This document shows, piece by piece, positions 1 through 8,315 of a stretch of DNA of 35,123 nt. Source of the stretch: Kangiellaceae bacterium (lineage in GTDB: Bacteria > Pseudomonadota > Gammaproteobacteria > Enterobacterales > Kangiellaceae); NCBI GenBank assembly GCA_026196875.1, contig JAPHTP010000026.1:1-35123 (forward strand), written 5' to 3'. The first letter of the stretch is position 1, and every line of letters starts with the position of its first letter. The notes beneath the pieces are model-generated. The model was not told the DNA's origin. It worked only from the letters and a program-made list of their open reading frames with translations, and made no database searches. The translations under genes and the position numbers were made by a program.

Positions 1-520
1 AGCGAGACAATCCAACCTGGTATGAAACACTTTGATTTTGCTTATCGACAAGTACAAACTCTCCTTTGTTCCCGGAACCACTTGCCTCAACTGAGAATAA
101 ATCAAGCCCCATATTGTTGATACAGAGCGGATCACTCAACTGACTTTGAGTATTAGATGAAAACTTTAAACTGTCATTTCCATTGACTACCGACTTAGGC
201 AAGATAGTCACAGAAATCTGACTACTCGCTGACGAAGATTTACCAAGTGTACCTTGCGAAGCGGCAAATGCAGGGCTAAAGGGTGCAACGACTAACGCGA
301 CACCTGCGGCAATAGAGCGTAACCAGCTCTGGCGACGAAGCGCTCGTTTAAGTTGCTTTGAATCGATAAATCCCAACTCAATCAGCGCTTCACCCAATCG
401 AACACCATGTTCCATTTGATAACTCAATGCTTGGGTAAGTTGTGACTCAGTAATGTATTTCCTGTTGGTTAGAATAGTTCCTAAACGGGATTTTTGTTGT
501 AATTTATCGTTATCAATCAT
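1..520 (-). CDS. Partial exported protein with MshEN/GspE-N-like N-terminal domain
   Basis: This minus-strand reading frame starts at ATG 518-520 and stays open to the left edge, so its C-terminus is missing (about 173 codons visible). AGGA lies 10 bases before the ATG. Residues about 10-60 (including LGEALIELGFIDSKQLKRAL) resemble the small helical MshEN/GspE N-terminal domain found on type II secretion and pilus ATPases and on some c-di-GMP-responsive proteins. A basic stretch (RRQSWLR) and a hydrophobic segment ending in PAFAAS follow, which looks like an internal membrane anchor or late signal peptide, then a Ser/Thr-rich region probably outside the cytoplasm. The function is unknown. The domain resemblance is recognised by eye and is moderate; the existence of the gene is well supported by the long open frame and start signals. 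Confidence 0.7.
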   Translation of the reverse strand, partial: MIDNDKLQQKSRLGTILTNRKYITESQLTQALSYQMEHGVRLGEALIELGFIDSKQLKRALRRQSWLRSIAAGVALVVAPFSPAFAASQGTLGKSSSASSQISVTILPKSVVNGNDSLKFSSNTQSQLSDPLCINNMGLDLFSVEASGSGNKGEFVLVDKQNQSVSYQVGLSR

Positions 521-707
521 TCAATCTTTATTCCTGTATCCTTTATTTCGGTATCTTGGACCTGCAGACTGGAGTACAAAACTGGAAAACTTTGTTAGGC
601 AATAAAAGCAGACTACCGATGAAACAGATATCGGCTAAAAACGAAAATCCTTGAGGAAAAAATGCTAATAAATGTTGCTTTAATAACAAAAAATTAAAAT
701 GTGTACG

Positions 708-2246
708 TTAATTGTCAATGTTCACAAGCGGTGTCAAAATACTGTCGCGATATTGATGGCCCTGGTGCTCAGTTAGTACGACTTTATCGGCGACAACTTT
801 TATTCCTAGGCCGTCAAGTGCAGGTTGGATGTTAGGAAATGATTCACTGTAAGCAATCTCTTGGTAGAGCTCAGAAAAAATTGAGGTCTTTGATAACTCA
901 TCCAGTTTTTCGGACAACTCTTTTCCGCCCCACTCTTTTCCAGACAGCACGCAACATTGATTAAACTTGGCTAAAACCTGGGCCAAGCCAAGCTTGTTTT
1001 TGGATGTTTTTCTAAGCTGCCAATCGGCTAGTAAAAAATAAGCAGCCCCGCTCCAGTATATCCTCATGGTTCTGCCACTTCGCCAGCTTCCTTTCTTGCG
1101 GCGGTTTTCGACTACATCTCGAAGAATTTCCGGGCCTACATCTTTGGTCCCTTTAGCCCCTCTCATTAAACCTTCATAGAGTTTTTGCCATGCCAATTCA
1201 CTGGGAATATTTCCAGCTTGCGCCATTAACAAATACTGTAGATATGAAGCAAGGCCCTCAGATAACCAAGAATCACGGTAATCGATTTTAGGAGCTAATA
1301 AATGGCTGAATTCATGGGTTGCAGTCCAGTCTTGATAGAAATTATCGATTGGCTGACTACTGTCGACGACAAATCGAATACCAATCCCACCACCTCGATT
1401 AACTTCCCCCCAGGGCACAGGGCTCTTCCTAAAGCGACGGTTTTCGATCAATACAACTTGAATCATTGGCAGTGGATGTTTACCTAAGAAATCAACCAAT
1501 GCCCTCTCAGTTTGTCTAATCCATTCAATCAAGTTGTCTTTTTGCTTCAACTCGCCTAATAAAACTATGTTTAGAATTGAGTCGTCTTTACTTTTATAAA
1601 AGTGATTATCAAACTCACCAATTATCAGCGTCATGCCCCAATCATGTGGAGATCGCCCCACCAGAAATTTCCGATACTGTTTGTCTAAAGGACGCCAAGG
1701 TGTCGAAACTTGATAATCACCAGGCAGCTCGAAGGAGACTACGGCTTGTTCGGTAAGACTCAGTTTTTCGGGTAACCACAACCAAGTATTGTCGACTTGA
1801 AAACTGAGTTTCTTGTTGTGTGTTTTGCGAGGGTCGACTATGTGTCCGGAAATATCAGAAGTATATTGAATACAAGCATTGTCTTTTAAAAATGAGGTCT
1901 TCCAATAACGTCCCTGAAATTCAATATGTCCATCCGATGCTTCAGGAAATTTCAATAAGCTTTTAGTCGCCTTGCGGTAATCCACGGCTAAGTATTCAGG
2001 TGCTTCTCCATCAAAACACAGCTTAACTTGGGCTTGAGATAATTGCTTATTTATTTTTACCTGGTAATGGTGAGTCCTTACCCCTTCAGCATAAGCAAAG
2101 CTATTTATGAAAGCAGGCGAGACTCCCAAAATGGAAACCAACAAAAGCTTTGAAAAAGTTTTTGATTTATGAGGAGACTCGAAGCAACCAATGCGACTGA
2201 ACGCAATTTTTAGCCATTCTTCGACTCTTCCTAGGCCAGAGTTCAT
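708..2246 (-). CDS. Putative secreted gluzincin-type zinc metallopeptidase
   Basis: The product is 512 residues. After a charged 30-residue leader comes a hydrophobic stretch ending SFAYAEG (about 33-54), which looks like a signal peptide, so the enzyme probably acts in the periplasm or outside the cell. The catalytic signature is HEFSH at 311-315 (two zinc-binding histidines and the general base Glu312), followed by WLSEGLASY with the likely third ligand Glu330. The order HExxH...E-G-x-A is that of M1/M61-like gluzincins, but the gap before the third ligand is 14 residues instead of the usual 18 of M1 aminopeptidases. A beta-rich N-terminal half precedes the catalytic domain, as in those families. 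Substrate is unknown. No Met closer to the signal peptide is available as an alternative start, so the long leader may be real or a TTG/GTG start may be used. It is not obviously linked to the Pil-Chp operon upstream. Confidence 0.75.
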   Translation of the reverse strand: MNSGLGRVEEWLKIAFSRIGCFESPHKSKTFSKLLLVSILGVSPAFINSFAYAEGVRTHHYQVKINKQLSQAQVKLCFDGEAPEYLAVDYRKATKSLLKFPEASDGHIEFQGRYWKTSFLKDNACIQYTSDISGHIVDPRKTHNKKLSFQVDNTWLWLPEKLSLTEQAVVSFELPGDYQVSTPWRPLDKQYRKFLVGRSPHDWGMTLIIGEFDNHFYKSKDDSILNIVLLGELKQKDNLIEWIRQTERALVDFLGKHPLPMIQVVLIENRRFRKSPVPWGEVNRGGGIGIRFVVDSSQPIDNFYQDWTATHEFSHLLAPKIDYRDSWLSEGLASYLQYLLMAQAGNIPSELAWQKLYEGLMRGAKGTKDVGPEILRDVVENRRKKGSWRSGRTMRIYWSGAAYFLLADWQLRKTSKNKLGLAQVLAKFNQCCVLSGKEWGGKELSEKLDELSKTSIFSELYQEIAYSESFPNIQPALDGLGIKVVADKVVLTEHQGHQYRDSILTPLVNIDN

Positions 2247-2370
2247 AATACTGCCTAAATAACTTCAAGGAATATAGATGATAGATTAGAAAATCTAAGT
2301 AGGGGCGTCGACTTTATAATTGTAAGAGAATCATAATAGAATACTAACCGATAGCCTTTATCAGATCGAA

Positions 2371-3726
2371 TTACAGCAAAGCAACTAAAATATTCTCCAG
2401 CCCTTGCACCGACTTTTGTTTCGCAAGACGCTCACAAGCTTGATGAAGTTCTTTTTGAGTAGACTTTTCTAACTTGTCTATTTTTGCTTGTAATTGACCC
2501 GTCTCAATTATCACTTTGTCGCGGTTGGCATGGTTTCGTCGGCTTATTTGATCGTAAAAATAAATAAAGCGACCGATAATTACATAGGGAAAATTACGAT
2601 TCTGAATTGGGCCGATTACCGCTTCATAGCCTCCCAATGGGAGTCCTTTAAATTTGGCTTCAGTAATTTTATCTGCACCAAACCAGGCAGAACTAAATCC
2701 TGCAACCCCTCCCCCAATCGCGCCTAGCATAAAACTATGCCCAGCCACCGCCGCATCTAACATTGCACCGGCAGTTGCTCCGGCTACAGTTGCAGCAACT
2801 GCCAACTGTTTTTTATCTAACCCCCACATATACCACTGTTGCTGGTCAAATAAATTATGTGGGATGGTAATTTGATCGAATTCTAAGTCCAACTGGTGGT
2901 GAGAGTAATTGGTTAATAATTCATTTAACGCTCTTTGCTCTCTTTGCTCCATCCAGTTTTGATAACGTTTTTCGAGAACTGGTTTAATCGCTTCGGCTTG
3001 CTCTTCAGCGAGTAGTTTCTGTTTGACTTGATAACAACAAAGATCTTCAACTAAGCGGGCGAGAATAATCGCACTAACATGCCTTTTACTTTCTTTTTGC
3101 TGGACCAAATCACTTACTACAAGATTTAGTAATCCATCCCAGTCAGGATTTAAATGGGCGAAAGTCTGCAATAACGATGTTTGCTTTTCGAAATCGGCCG
3201 TCATAGGGTTAAAGACTCGCACCGTTTTAAAAAATTGAGCTAACGCATCCTGCCATTGTTGAACATATTCGTTATTCTCAATCGGGTTGATCAGCGCCAT
3301 ACTCGGTTGACCGGTCCATTGCAAAATTTCCATTTCAGCTTCATATTCAATGCCGTATGGTCTGGAGCCATCAACCACGTACAAGATGGCGGCACCATTT
3401 ACAATGGGTTGCAGTAATTCGACTTCATCAGGAAAGCTCGCTTGGCATTCGGGGGATTCTACAAACTGGCGCACGGCTTGCGCTCTCAGGTGGGCACCAT
3501 CGGCATTATTTTTGAGCCACCTTAATACTTTACTTGGCCGCTGAAACCCTGGGGTGTCGACTAGTTGGTAACCCGAATTTTCGGTTTCCACACGATATCG
3601 ATTGGCATGTTCTGTAGTACCACTACGAGCTGAAATATGTATCGCGTCGTTTTGCGATAGTGTGGAAACTATCGAAGACTTCCCTTTATTAGGGTGACCG
3701 ACTACAGCAAAAGTAGCTCGTTTCAT
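2371..3726 (-). CDS. Era-like GTPase with DUF3482 C-terminal domain
   Basis: The product is 451 residues. The N-terminal half is a TRAFAC-class GTPase: P-loop GHPNKGKS at 10-17, a switch I threonine pair in SGTTEH around 35-40, and Walker B/G3 DTPG at 57-60. The usual NKxD guanine-specificity motif is degenerate (LINPIENN lies near its expected place), as I recall for this family. The C-terminal half matches DUF3482 and contains a Gly/Ala-rich hydrophobic stretch (about 310-355) that could insert in or lie on the membrane. The start overlaps the stop of the preceding DUF2868 gene by four bases (ATGA), so the two are almost certainly translated together; such pairs are known in other gammaproteobacteria. 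The role is unknown; membrane-associated GTP-dependent regulation is an inference. Confidence 0.85.
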   Translation of the reverse strand: MKRATFAVVGHPNKGKSSIVSTLSQNDAIHISARSGTTEHANRYRVETENSGYQLVDTPGFQRPSKVLRWLKNNADGAHLRAQAVRQFVESPECQASFPDEVELLQPIVNGAAILYVVDGSRPYGIEYEAEMEILQWTGQPSMALINPIENNEYVQQWQDALAQFFKTVRVFNPMTADFEKQTSLLQTFAHLNPDWDGLLNLVVSDLVQQKESKRHVSAIILARLVEDLCCYQVKQKLLAEEQAEAIKPVLEKRYQNWMEQREQRALNELLTNYSHHQLDLEFDQITIPHNLFDQQQWYMWGLDKKQLAVAATVAGATAGAMLDAAVAGHSFMLGAIGGGVAGFSSAWFGADKITEAKFKGLPLGGYEAVIGPIQNRNFPYVIIGRFIYFYDQISRRNHANRDKVIIETGQLQAKIDKLEKSTQKELHQACERLAKQKSVQGLENILVALL

Positions 3727-4847
3727 CTGTTACTTTGTCCTTTTACCGAAAAAACTTTCCATTGTTTCAAGGGAAAAATAAATCTACGCCATTCGAGTAA
3801 ATGCTGTTTTTTAGGAATAACCATCTCGCCATTTTTCCAATCGATTGGAAAAACCACTCCCTCGGAATTTTCTAGATAGTCTTCAAGTTCTCCTAACGGA
3901 GGCTCCCAACTTTTAACGATAACTAGCTGAGGTCCGCGCCACCTTTCAGCAATTGATTGTTCGGCATCATTTGCTGACGGCCCTGCTTTCAGCAAATTAT
4001 CTTTACTACAGTCTACAAACGGCAGATCCTCTACTAAGGACAAGTCGATATCTGCCCAGTTAGTAACGGTAAGTCCCCTCGGTAAATTATCAATTAGTTC
4101 CGCTAATTGGTAATCGTCAGAGGTAGAACTTTTGTTAGCGTAACCAGTTTGTTGTAACTTATACTCAACGTCGTCTTGTAACTTTCTCCTACCAATTAAG
4201 CCAATTAACGCTAGCAATAAAACACGCGGAATAAAGCTGTAAAAAATTTGCACCGCCAAAATAAACTGCCACCAATTTGCATAAACGCCAGATTGGGTTG
4301 ACTGACTTATCAAACGAGAATCTTGAGTACTTTGCAACAGCTCTAAACTGGGTTGCGCCTCGGGCCAGAATTGCCAGGGACTTGCCACCAACTCCAACAA
4401 GTGAAGTAGATCTTGCGCACTCAATATAGTACTGCGCCAAACGAAATTGATATCTGTGGCCAACAGCAACAGGAAAAAGACTAGCAAACTAATGATGGAA
4501 AATGCGATTGCCGCTAATTGACTTTGCCATAGTAGCCAGTGCTTATCTACGCCGAGTTGTGAGTTTTTTCTGAAAAACTGTTTTGTTTCGGCAGACCAAA
4601 AGGGCATTTGGGAAAGTAAACTAGCGAGATTAACGCCTTTAGAAAAAAGTAATGAGCTCAACGAAAGAGCCAGGCTGAGAATTGGTATTAACAGGTACAC
4701 TAAGAGCAAATAAAGAATATTTACTCGACCTTGAGCATCTCCACCAAGCACACTCCAGCTTAGGCCGATGCCTAACAAGACACCGACAAAGATGAAAGGC
4801 CAGAATACTCGATTAAATTGACTGAATTCTGAAACTTTAGGCAGCAC
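3723..4847 (-). CDS. DUF2868 integral membrane protein
   Basis: The product is 374 residues and starts at GTG 4845-4847, eleven bases inside the end of chpC. Four hydrophobic segments are visible: about 14-35, 41-66, 108-132 and 200-222, with a soluble C-terminal third that has Trp/Pro-rich patches such as KSWEPPLGELEDYL. The pairing with an overlapping DUF3482 GTPase gene is typical of DUF2868 proteins. No enzymatic motif was recognised. The double overlap (chpC/this gene and this gene/GTPase) places it in the same transcript as the Pil-Chp signalling genes, which suggests but does not prove a link to surface sensing or pilus control. Confidence 0.8.
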   Translation of the reverse strand: MLPKVSEFSQFNRVFWPFIFVGVLLGIGLSWSVLGGDAQGRVNILYLLLVYLLIPILSLALSLSSLLFSKGVNLASLLSQMPFWSAETKQFFRKNSQLGVDKHWLLWQSQLAAIAFSIISLLVFFLLLLATDINFVWRSTILSAQDLLHLLELVASPWQFWPEAQPSLELLQSTQDSRLISQSTQSGVYANWWQFILAVQIFYSFIPRVLLLALIGLIGRRKLQDDVEYKLQQTGYANKSSTSDDYQLAELIDNLPRGLTVTNWADIDLSLVEDLPFVDCSKDNLLKAGPSANDAEQSIAERWRGPQLVIVKSWEPPLGELEDYLENSEGVVFPIDWKNGEMVIPKKQHLLEWRRFIFPLKQWKVFSVKGQSNR

Positions 4848-5313
4848 TACTCTGGGCCGCCAAGATCATTTCTTCCAGTTTATCCAGATCTGGAATCGAA
4901 GCACCAACATTATCAACAGTGACTCTTAATTTTTCGGCCTCAGAAAGATCTTCATCCTGAATAGATTTTATATTCTCTGGAGTTACATGAGAAAGTCTAG
5001 GGATCCCTTGTACCACTATCGCAACATAAGGTAACTCTCTGTTTGAGTTAAGCGTATGAGCAACGGCAACACGAGATCGGTTATTCGCTTGAGGATCTTC
5101 TTCCCCACTAATAACGTCGATTGAAATCAAAGGAATATCTTGGCCACGCCATAGAAGATGCCCTAAGAACCAAGCAGGTCTTTCCGCCTGATCTTCAAAT
5201 AATTCTACGTTACTGAATGGAACTATTTCGGCAACATTGGAGTTAGGCAGCAAGATGTTGCCCTTAACGGTTGGAATCATCAAGCTATACACTTCATTTA
5301 ACTCAGCTGCCAT
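4837..5313 (-). CDS. chpC: CheW-like adaptor ChpC
   Basis: This 158-residue protein is made almost entirely of one CheW-like domain. CheW adaptors couple chemoreceptors to the histidine kinase; ChpC is the second adaptor of the Pil-Chp system next to PilI. Visible hallmarks are the N-terminal strand VYSLMIPTVKGNILLPNSNVAE, the middle WFLGHLLWRGQDIPLISID (CheW: G-x-x-x-x-RG-x-x-x-P-x-x-D), and a C-terminal YVAIVVQGIPRL strand pair. ATG 5311-5313 is preceded by AGGA at a good distance. It directly follows chpB and overlaps the next gene by eleven bases. Identity rests on both domain and position. Confidence 0.85.
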   Translation of the reverse strand: MAAELNEVYSLMIPTVKGNILLPNSNVAEIVPFSNVELFEDQAERPAWFLGHLLWRGQDIPLISIDVISGEEDPQANNRSRVAVAHTLNSNRELPYVAIVVQGIPRLSHVTPENIKSIQDEDLSEAEKLRVTVDNVGASIPDLDKLEEMILAAQSSAA

Positions 5314-5379
5314 AGTTTATTCCTCAAGTTTTTATTTCATTGCCACGATATGCGAATAAATCATACCACGGTTTTTGCT

Positions 5380-8307
5380 TTAGCTCGCAACAGTCAAGAG
5401 CTGAACTAATTTTTGCGCCAACTCTTCGGGAGAGCCAATAAAGTCAGCTTGCCCACCTTCGATAATCGCTTGTGGCATCGAAGCATTAGCACAGGTATCA
5501 ACTGATTGTGCCCAAACTTGACCGCCTTTTTCACGCATTTTACGTGCGCCGTTTAATCCATCTTGACCCATTCCTGAAAATATAATCGCGCCAGCTATAT
5601 CGCCATATGCCTGACTAACTGATTCGATAACATCATCAATACAAGGTGAATATGGACCGCTCCACTTTTGAGAATGGTCCACCAACATCGAGCCATCCTG
5701 CAGGAATACAGTTTTACCTTTGAGCGGAGCTAAGAAGACCTTGCCCGGTGCCATCTCATTGCTTCCATTAGCAACACTTACATCAAAATGACTATTATTT
5801 GTCAAAATCTCGGCCAATACAGGTAAAAAATTCTCGTCGATATGTTGCGCGATAATGAAGCTCGCTTGAATATCCGCGGGTATCGCTTGCATAAACCGCT
5901 TAACGGCTGCAGGCCCTCCTAGAGATGCGCCGATCACCCAACATGGGTATTTACCCTGCAATGGAGATACTGGTTGCATTTCGAACTCAATCCCAGAAGC
6001 AGTATCGTCAAGCATAGGAATATCAAATGCAGATTCAGCTGAATCTTCCTCAGATACATTTTCTTGCGCATTAGCTCCTGCTATTGATTGACTAGAGTCC
6101 TCAACTTTATCGTTACTATCACCTGTAGCAACTTCTGTCACTGCTTGCTGAGCAATTTCAGTAATTGACTGAGGGTCAATCTCTAGCTCTGGGTCTTGTT
6201 CAAACTCTTGTTGAAGCTCGGGAACATCTAATGAATCCAACGAAATATTTTCAACTCCAGACTCATTTGTGTTTTCTAATTGCGCTTGACTCCCTAATGA
6301 TTCTTCTAATGAAGATGCTTCAAGACTAATCTCATCTATCGTTGTTTCGTCTAAACTCTCTTGAGTAAAATCTTCGTCTAATACCAGCTCATCACCCAAA
6401 CTAGACGATAACTCCAGCTCTTCATTGTCTAAAGTGAATTCATCAGAAGATGATTCATCTATTTGACTTGACGGTTCGTCGAGTTCTAAAGTTAATTCTT
6501 CTTCAGCATTTGACTCGTCTAGCGATAACTCGAACTCGCTATCTAGCTCCTCGCTCTCACTAACATCTTCGCCATCATCAAAATTGTGTTCAACTTCAAA
6601 TTCGCCGCTTGTTCCAGACAAATCAACAACTTCAGCGTCAGCGTGCTCAATATTTGAATCTTCTATGCTGGCAGCTGGACTACTGTTTTCATCTGTTTCA
6701 TTAGACTCATCAAGGAAATTTACTTTGCCAGTTTGAGCTATCGACTCTCCTTCGATTGGTTCCAACGAGAGTCCACCAGCCCGCTCTTCCGGGATATCAG
6801 CTGCGACACTACTGACTTCCTTTAGCGCTGTTTCTTGTTGCTCTTCTTCTGGCAACTCACCTTCATCAATTTGATAAACGGCCCGACCGGTAATAGGTTT
6901 GTCTTCACCGTCAATAGAGACTAATTCTAAATCGCTTGATAACCCACCTGAGTCCGCGAGAGAATTTTCATCGACATCAGTAGTTAAACTTTGCTCTTCT
7001 TCAGGCGCTTCAAATTTAATCTCTTCTTCAGCATCTACATCATCAAGTTGTAATTCCAGAGAGTCGCTAGCGGCTTCTCCATCTAGTGACAGCCCACTTG
7101 ACTCAAGATTTTCTGCTACTACTTCACTTGCTAATGATTCATCATCAAGCAAATCTAAAACTAGTTCGGTTTGTAATTCACCACCAGAAAAATCTTCAGC
7201 GTCATCCTCATTCGCAACTTCATCCTTTGCTGCATCTTCATTTACTACTTCATCAATTGGAGATTCATCTATCGACAGATCAAGCAATTCGATGGATTCC
7301 TCAACAGCAGATTCAGAATCTTTACCAGGCGCTTCGACCTGCAGACTTTCTTCATCATCCTCTAATTGGAAATCGCCAAAGTCTGCCAGCTCAATTTCTT
7401 CACTTTCAACCTCTTGCTCTTCAATCGACTCGTTTAACTCTGCGGATTCTTCAGCTTCAGCAGCAACATCAAAACTGGCAACCTCTATTTCAATTTCTTC
7501 ATCTTGCCTCTCAACAGGCTCTTCAAGGCCAGCTGTTGAAATCGTATTCGGCGAAGTTTCATCGGTTACTGTTTCGTCGGTTATTGTTTCACCTGACACT
7601 GTTTCACTTAATTCGGTTTCGTTCAGTGTTGTTTCGTCCGATGCTAAAACAGGCTCATTAACCGCTGTAGATGGCTTTTCGTTGGAGCTGGTCAACTCTT
7701 CACTTAATACAGGCGAAATATCTTCTAGTTCAGAGACCAATTCGGCCGCAATATCACTTGGCAGATCTACAGTAGATAATTCTAAGGCTTCGATCGAAGC
7801 GTCAAGTTCGGCTTCGAGTTCTCTTACATCTGAAGCTGCTGTGCCTGGAGTGATTGTTGGCGCGGAATCAACTGATTTAGAAGGAGCAGGCTGGGTCGCT
7901 GAAGAACCTGAGGACGCAACATGCGAAACTTCGCTAGTTTCATCATCCGGTGTTGTTTCGTTATGACTCTCAACTTCGTCTTTAGTCAAGCCGGTGATTT
8001 CGTACAAGCGATCGAGTAAGTTACTGCACCAAAATTCTGGGTGAGACTGCTTAGCCAAAGTACCTGGCTCACTGAAGTAAACAGGGACTTCCGATTCATC
8101 TAATAAATGATCAACCGCATCATGCCAAGAATCATCATCAACATTAAGTAACCACACATGAAGGTCTGATTCCTCCACATGTTTGTCGGTGATTTCAGAT
8201 GGTGAAATATTATAGACAATTTCAGCCCGGTTGTTCTGCAACAACTCAGTTAACTGTTCACTCTCATCGTTAACTGAGGTAACCAACCCAATTTTTAAAC
8301 CGCTCAC
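5380..8307 (-). CDS. chpB: CheB-type protein-glutamate methylesterase ChpB with giant acidic linker
   Basis: The product is 975 residues, versus roughly 340 for the usual ChpB. It should demethylate PilJ, opposing PilK. Residues 1-110 form a degenerate receiver-like domain. Residues about 787-975 are a complete CheB methylesterase domain with the catalytic triad Ser795 (GASLGGP), His822 (AQHID) and Asp916 (GMGQDG). Between them, about 115-780 is a low-complexity region dominated by Glu, Ser, Asp, Leu and Val, with almost no Lys or Arg. The frame stays open throughout and the amino-acid bias is that of an acidic disordered tether, so I see no frameshift. The start is GTG 8305-8307 with GAGGAA upstream, eight bases after the chpA stop. 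The large antisense frame at 6899-7966 is a by-product of this biased sequence. Confidence 0.88.
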   Translation of the reverse strand: MSGLKIGLVTSVNDESEQLTELLQNNRAEIVYNISPSEITDKHVEESDLHVWLLNVDDDSWHDAVDHLLDESEVPVYFSEPGTLAKQSHPEFWCSNLLDRLYEITGLTKDEVESHNETTPDDETSEVSHVASSGSSATQPAPSKSVDSAPTITPGTAASDVRELEAELDASIEALELSTVDLPSDIAAELVSELEDISPVLSEELTSSNEKPSTAVNEPVLASDETTLNETELSETVSGETITDETVTDETSPNTISTAGLEEPVERQDEEIEIEVASFDVAAEAEESAELNESIEEQEVESEEIELADFGDFQLEDDEESLQVEAPGKDSESAVEESIELLDLSIDESPIDEVVNEDAAKDEVANEDDAEDFSGGELQTELVLDLLDDESLASEVVAENLESSGLSLDGEAASDSLELQLDDVDAEEEIKFEAPEEEQSLTTDVDENSLADSGGLSSDLELVSIDGEDKPITGRAVYQIDEGELPEEEQQETALKEVSSVAADIPEERAGGLSLEPIEGESIAQTGKVNFLDESNETDENSSPAASIEDSNIEHADAEVVDLSGTSGEFEVEHNFDDGEDVSESEELDSEFELSLDESNAEEELTLELDEPSSQIDESSSDEFTLDNEELELSSSLGDELVLDEDFTQESLDETTIDEISLEASSLEESLGSQAQLENTNESGVENISLDSLDVPELQQEFEQDPELEIDPQSITEIAQQAVTEVATGDSNDKVEDSSQSIAGANAQENVSEEDSAESAFDIPMLDDTASGIEFEMQPVSPLQGKYPCWVIGASLGGPAAVKRFMQAIPADIQASFIIAQHIDENFLPVLAEILTNNSHFDVSVANGSNEMAPGKVFLAPLKGKTVFLQDGSMLVDHSQKWSGPYSPCIDDVIESVSQAYGDIAGAIIFSGMGQDGLNGARKMREKGGQVWAQSVDTCANASMPQAIIEGGQADFIGSPEELAQKLVQLLTVAS

Positions 8308-8315
8308 TTTATTCC

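Noticed and set aside
6899-7966. 355-codon plus-strand frame inside chpB, Ser-rich translation
   Set aside because: It is the antisense of the Glu/Ser/Asp-rich linker. The codon bias of GAA/TCT/GAT-type codons leaves the opposite strand free of stops. No start signals and a simple-sequence product.
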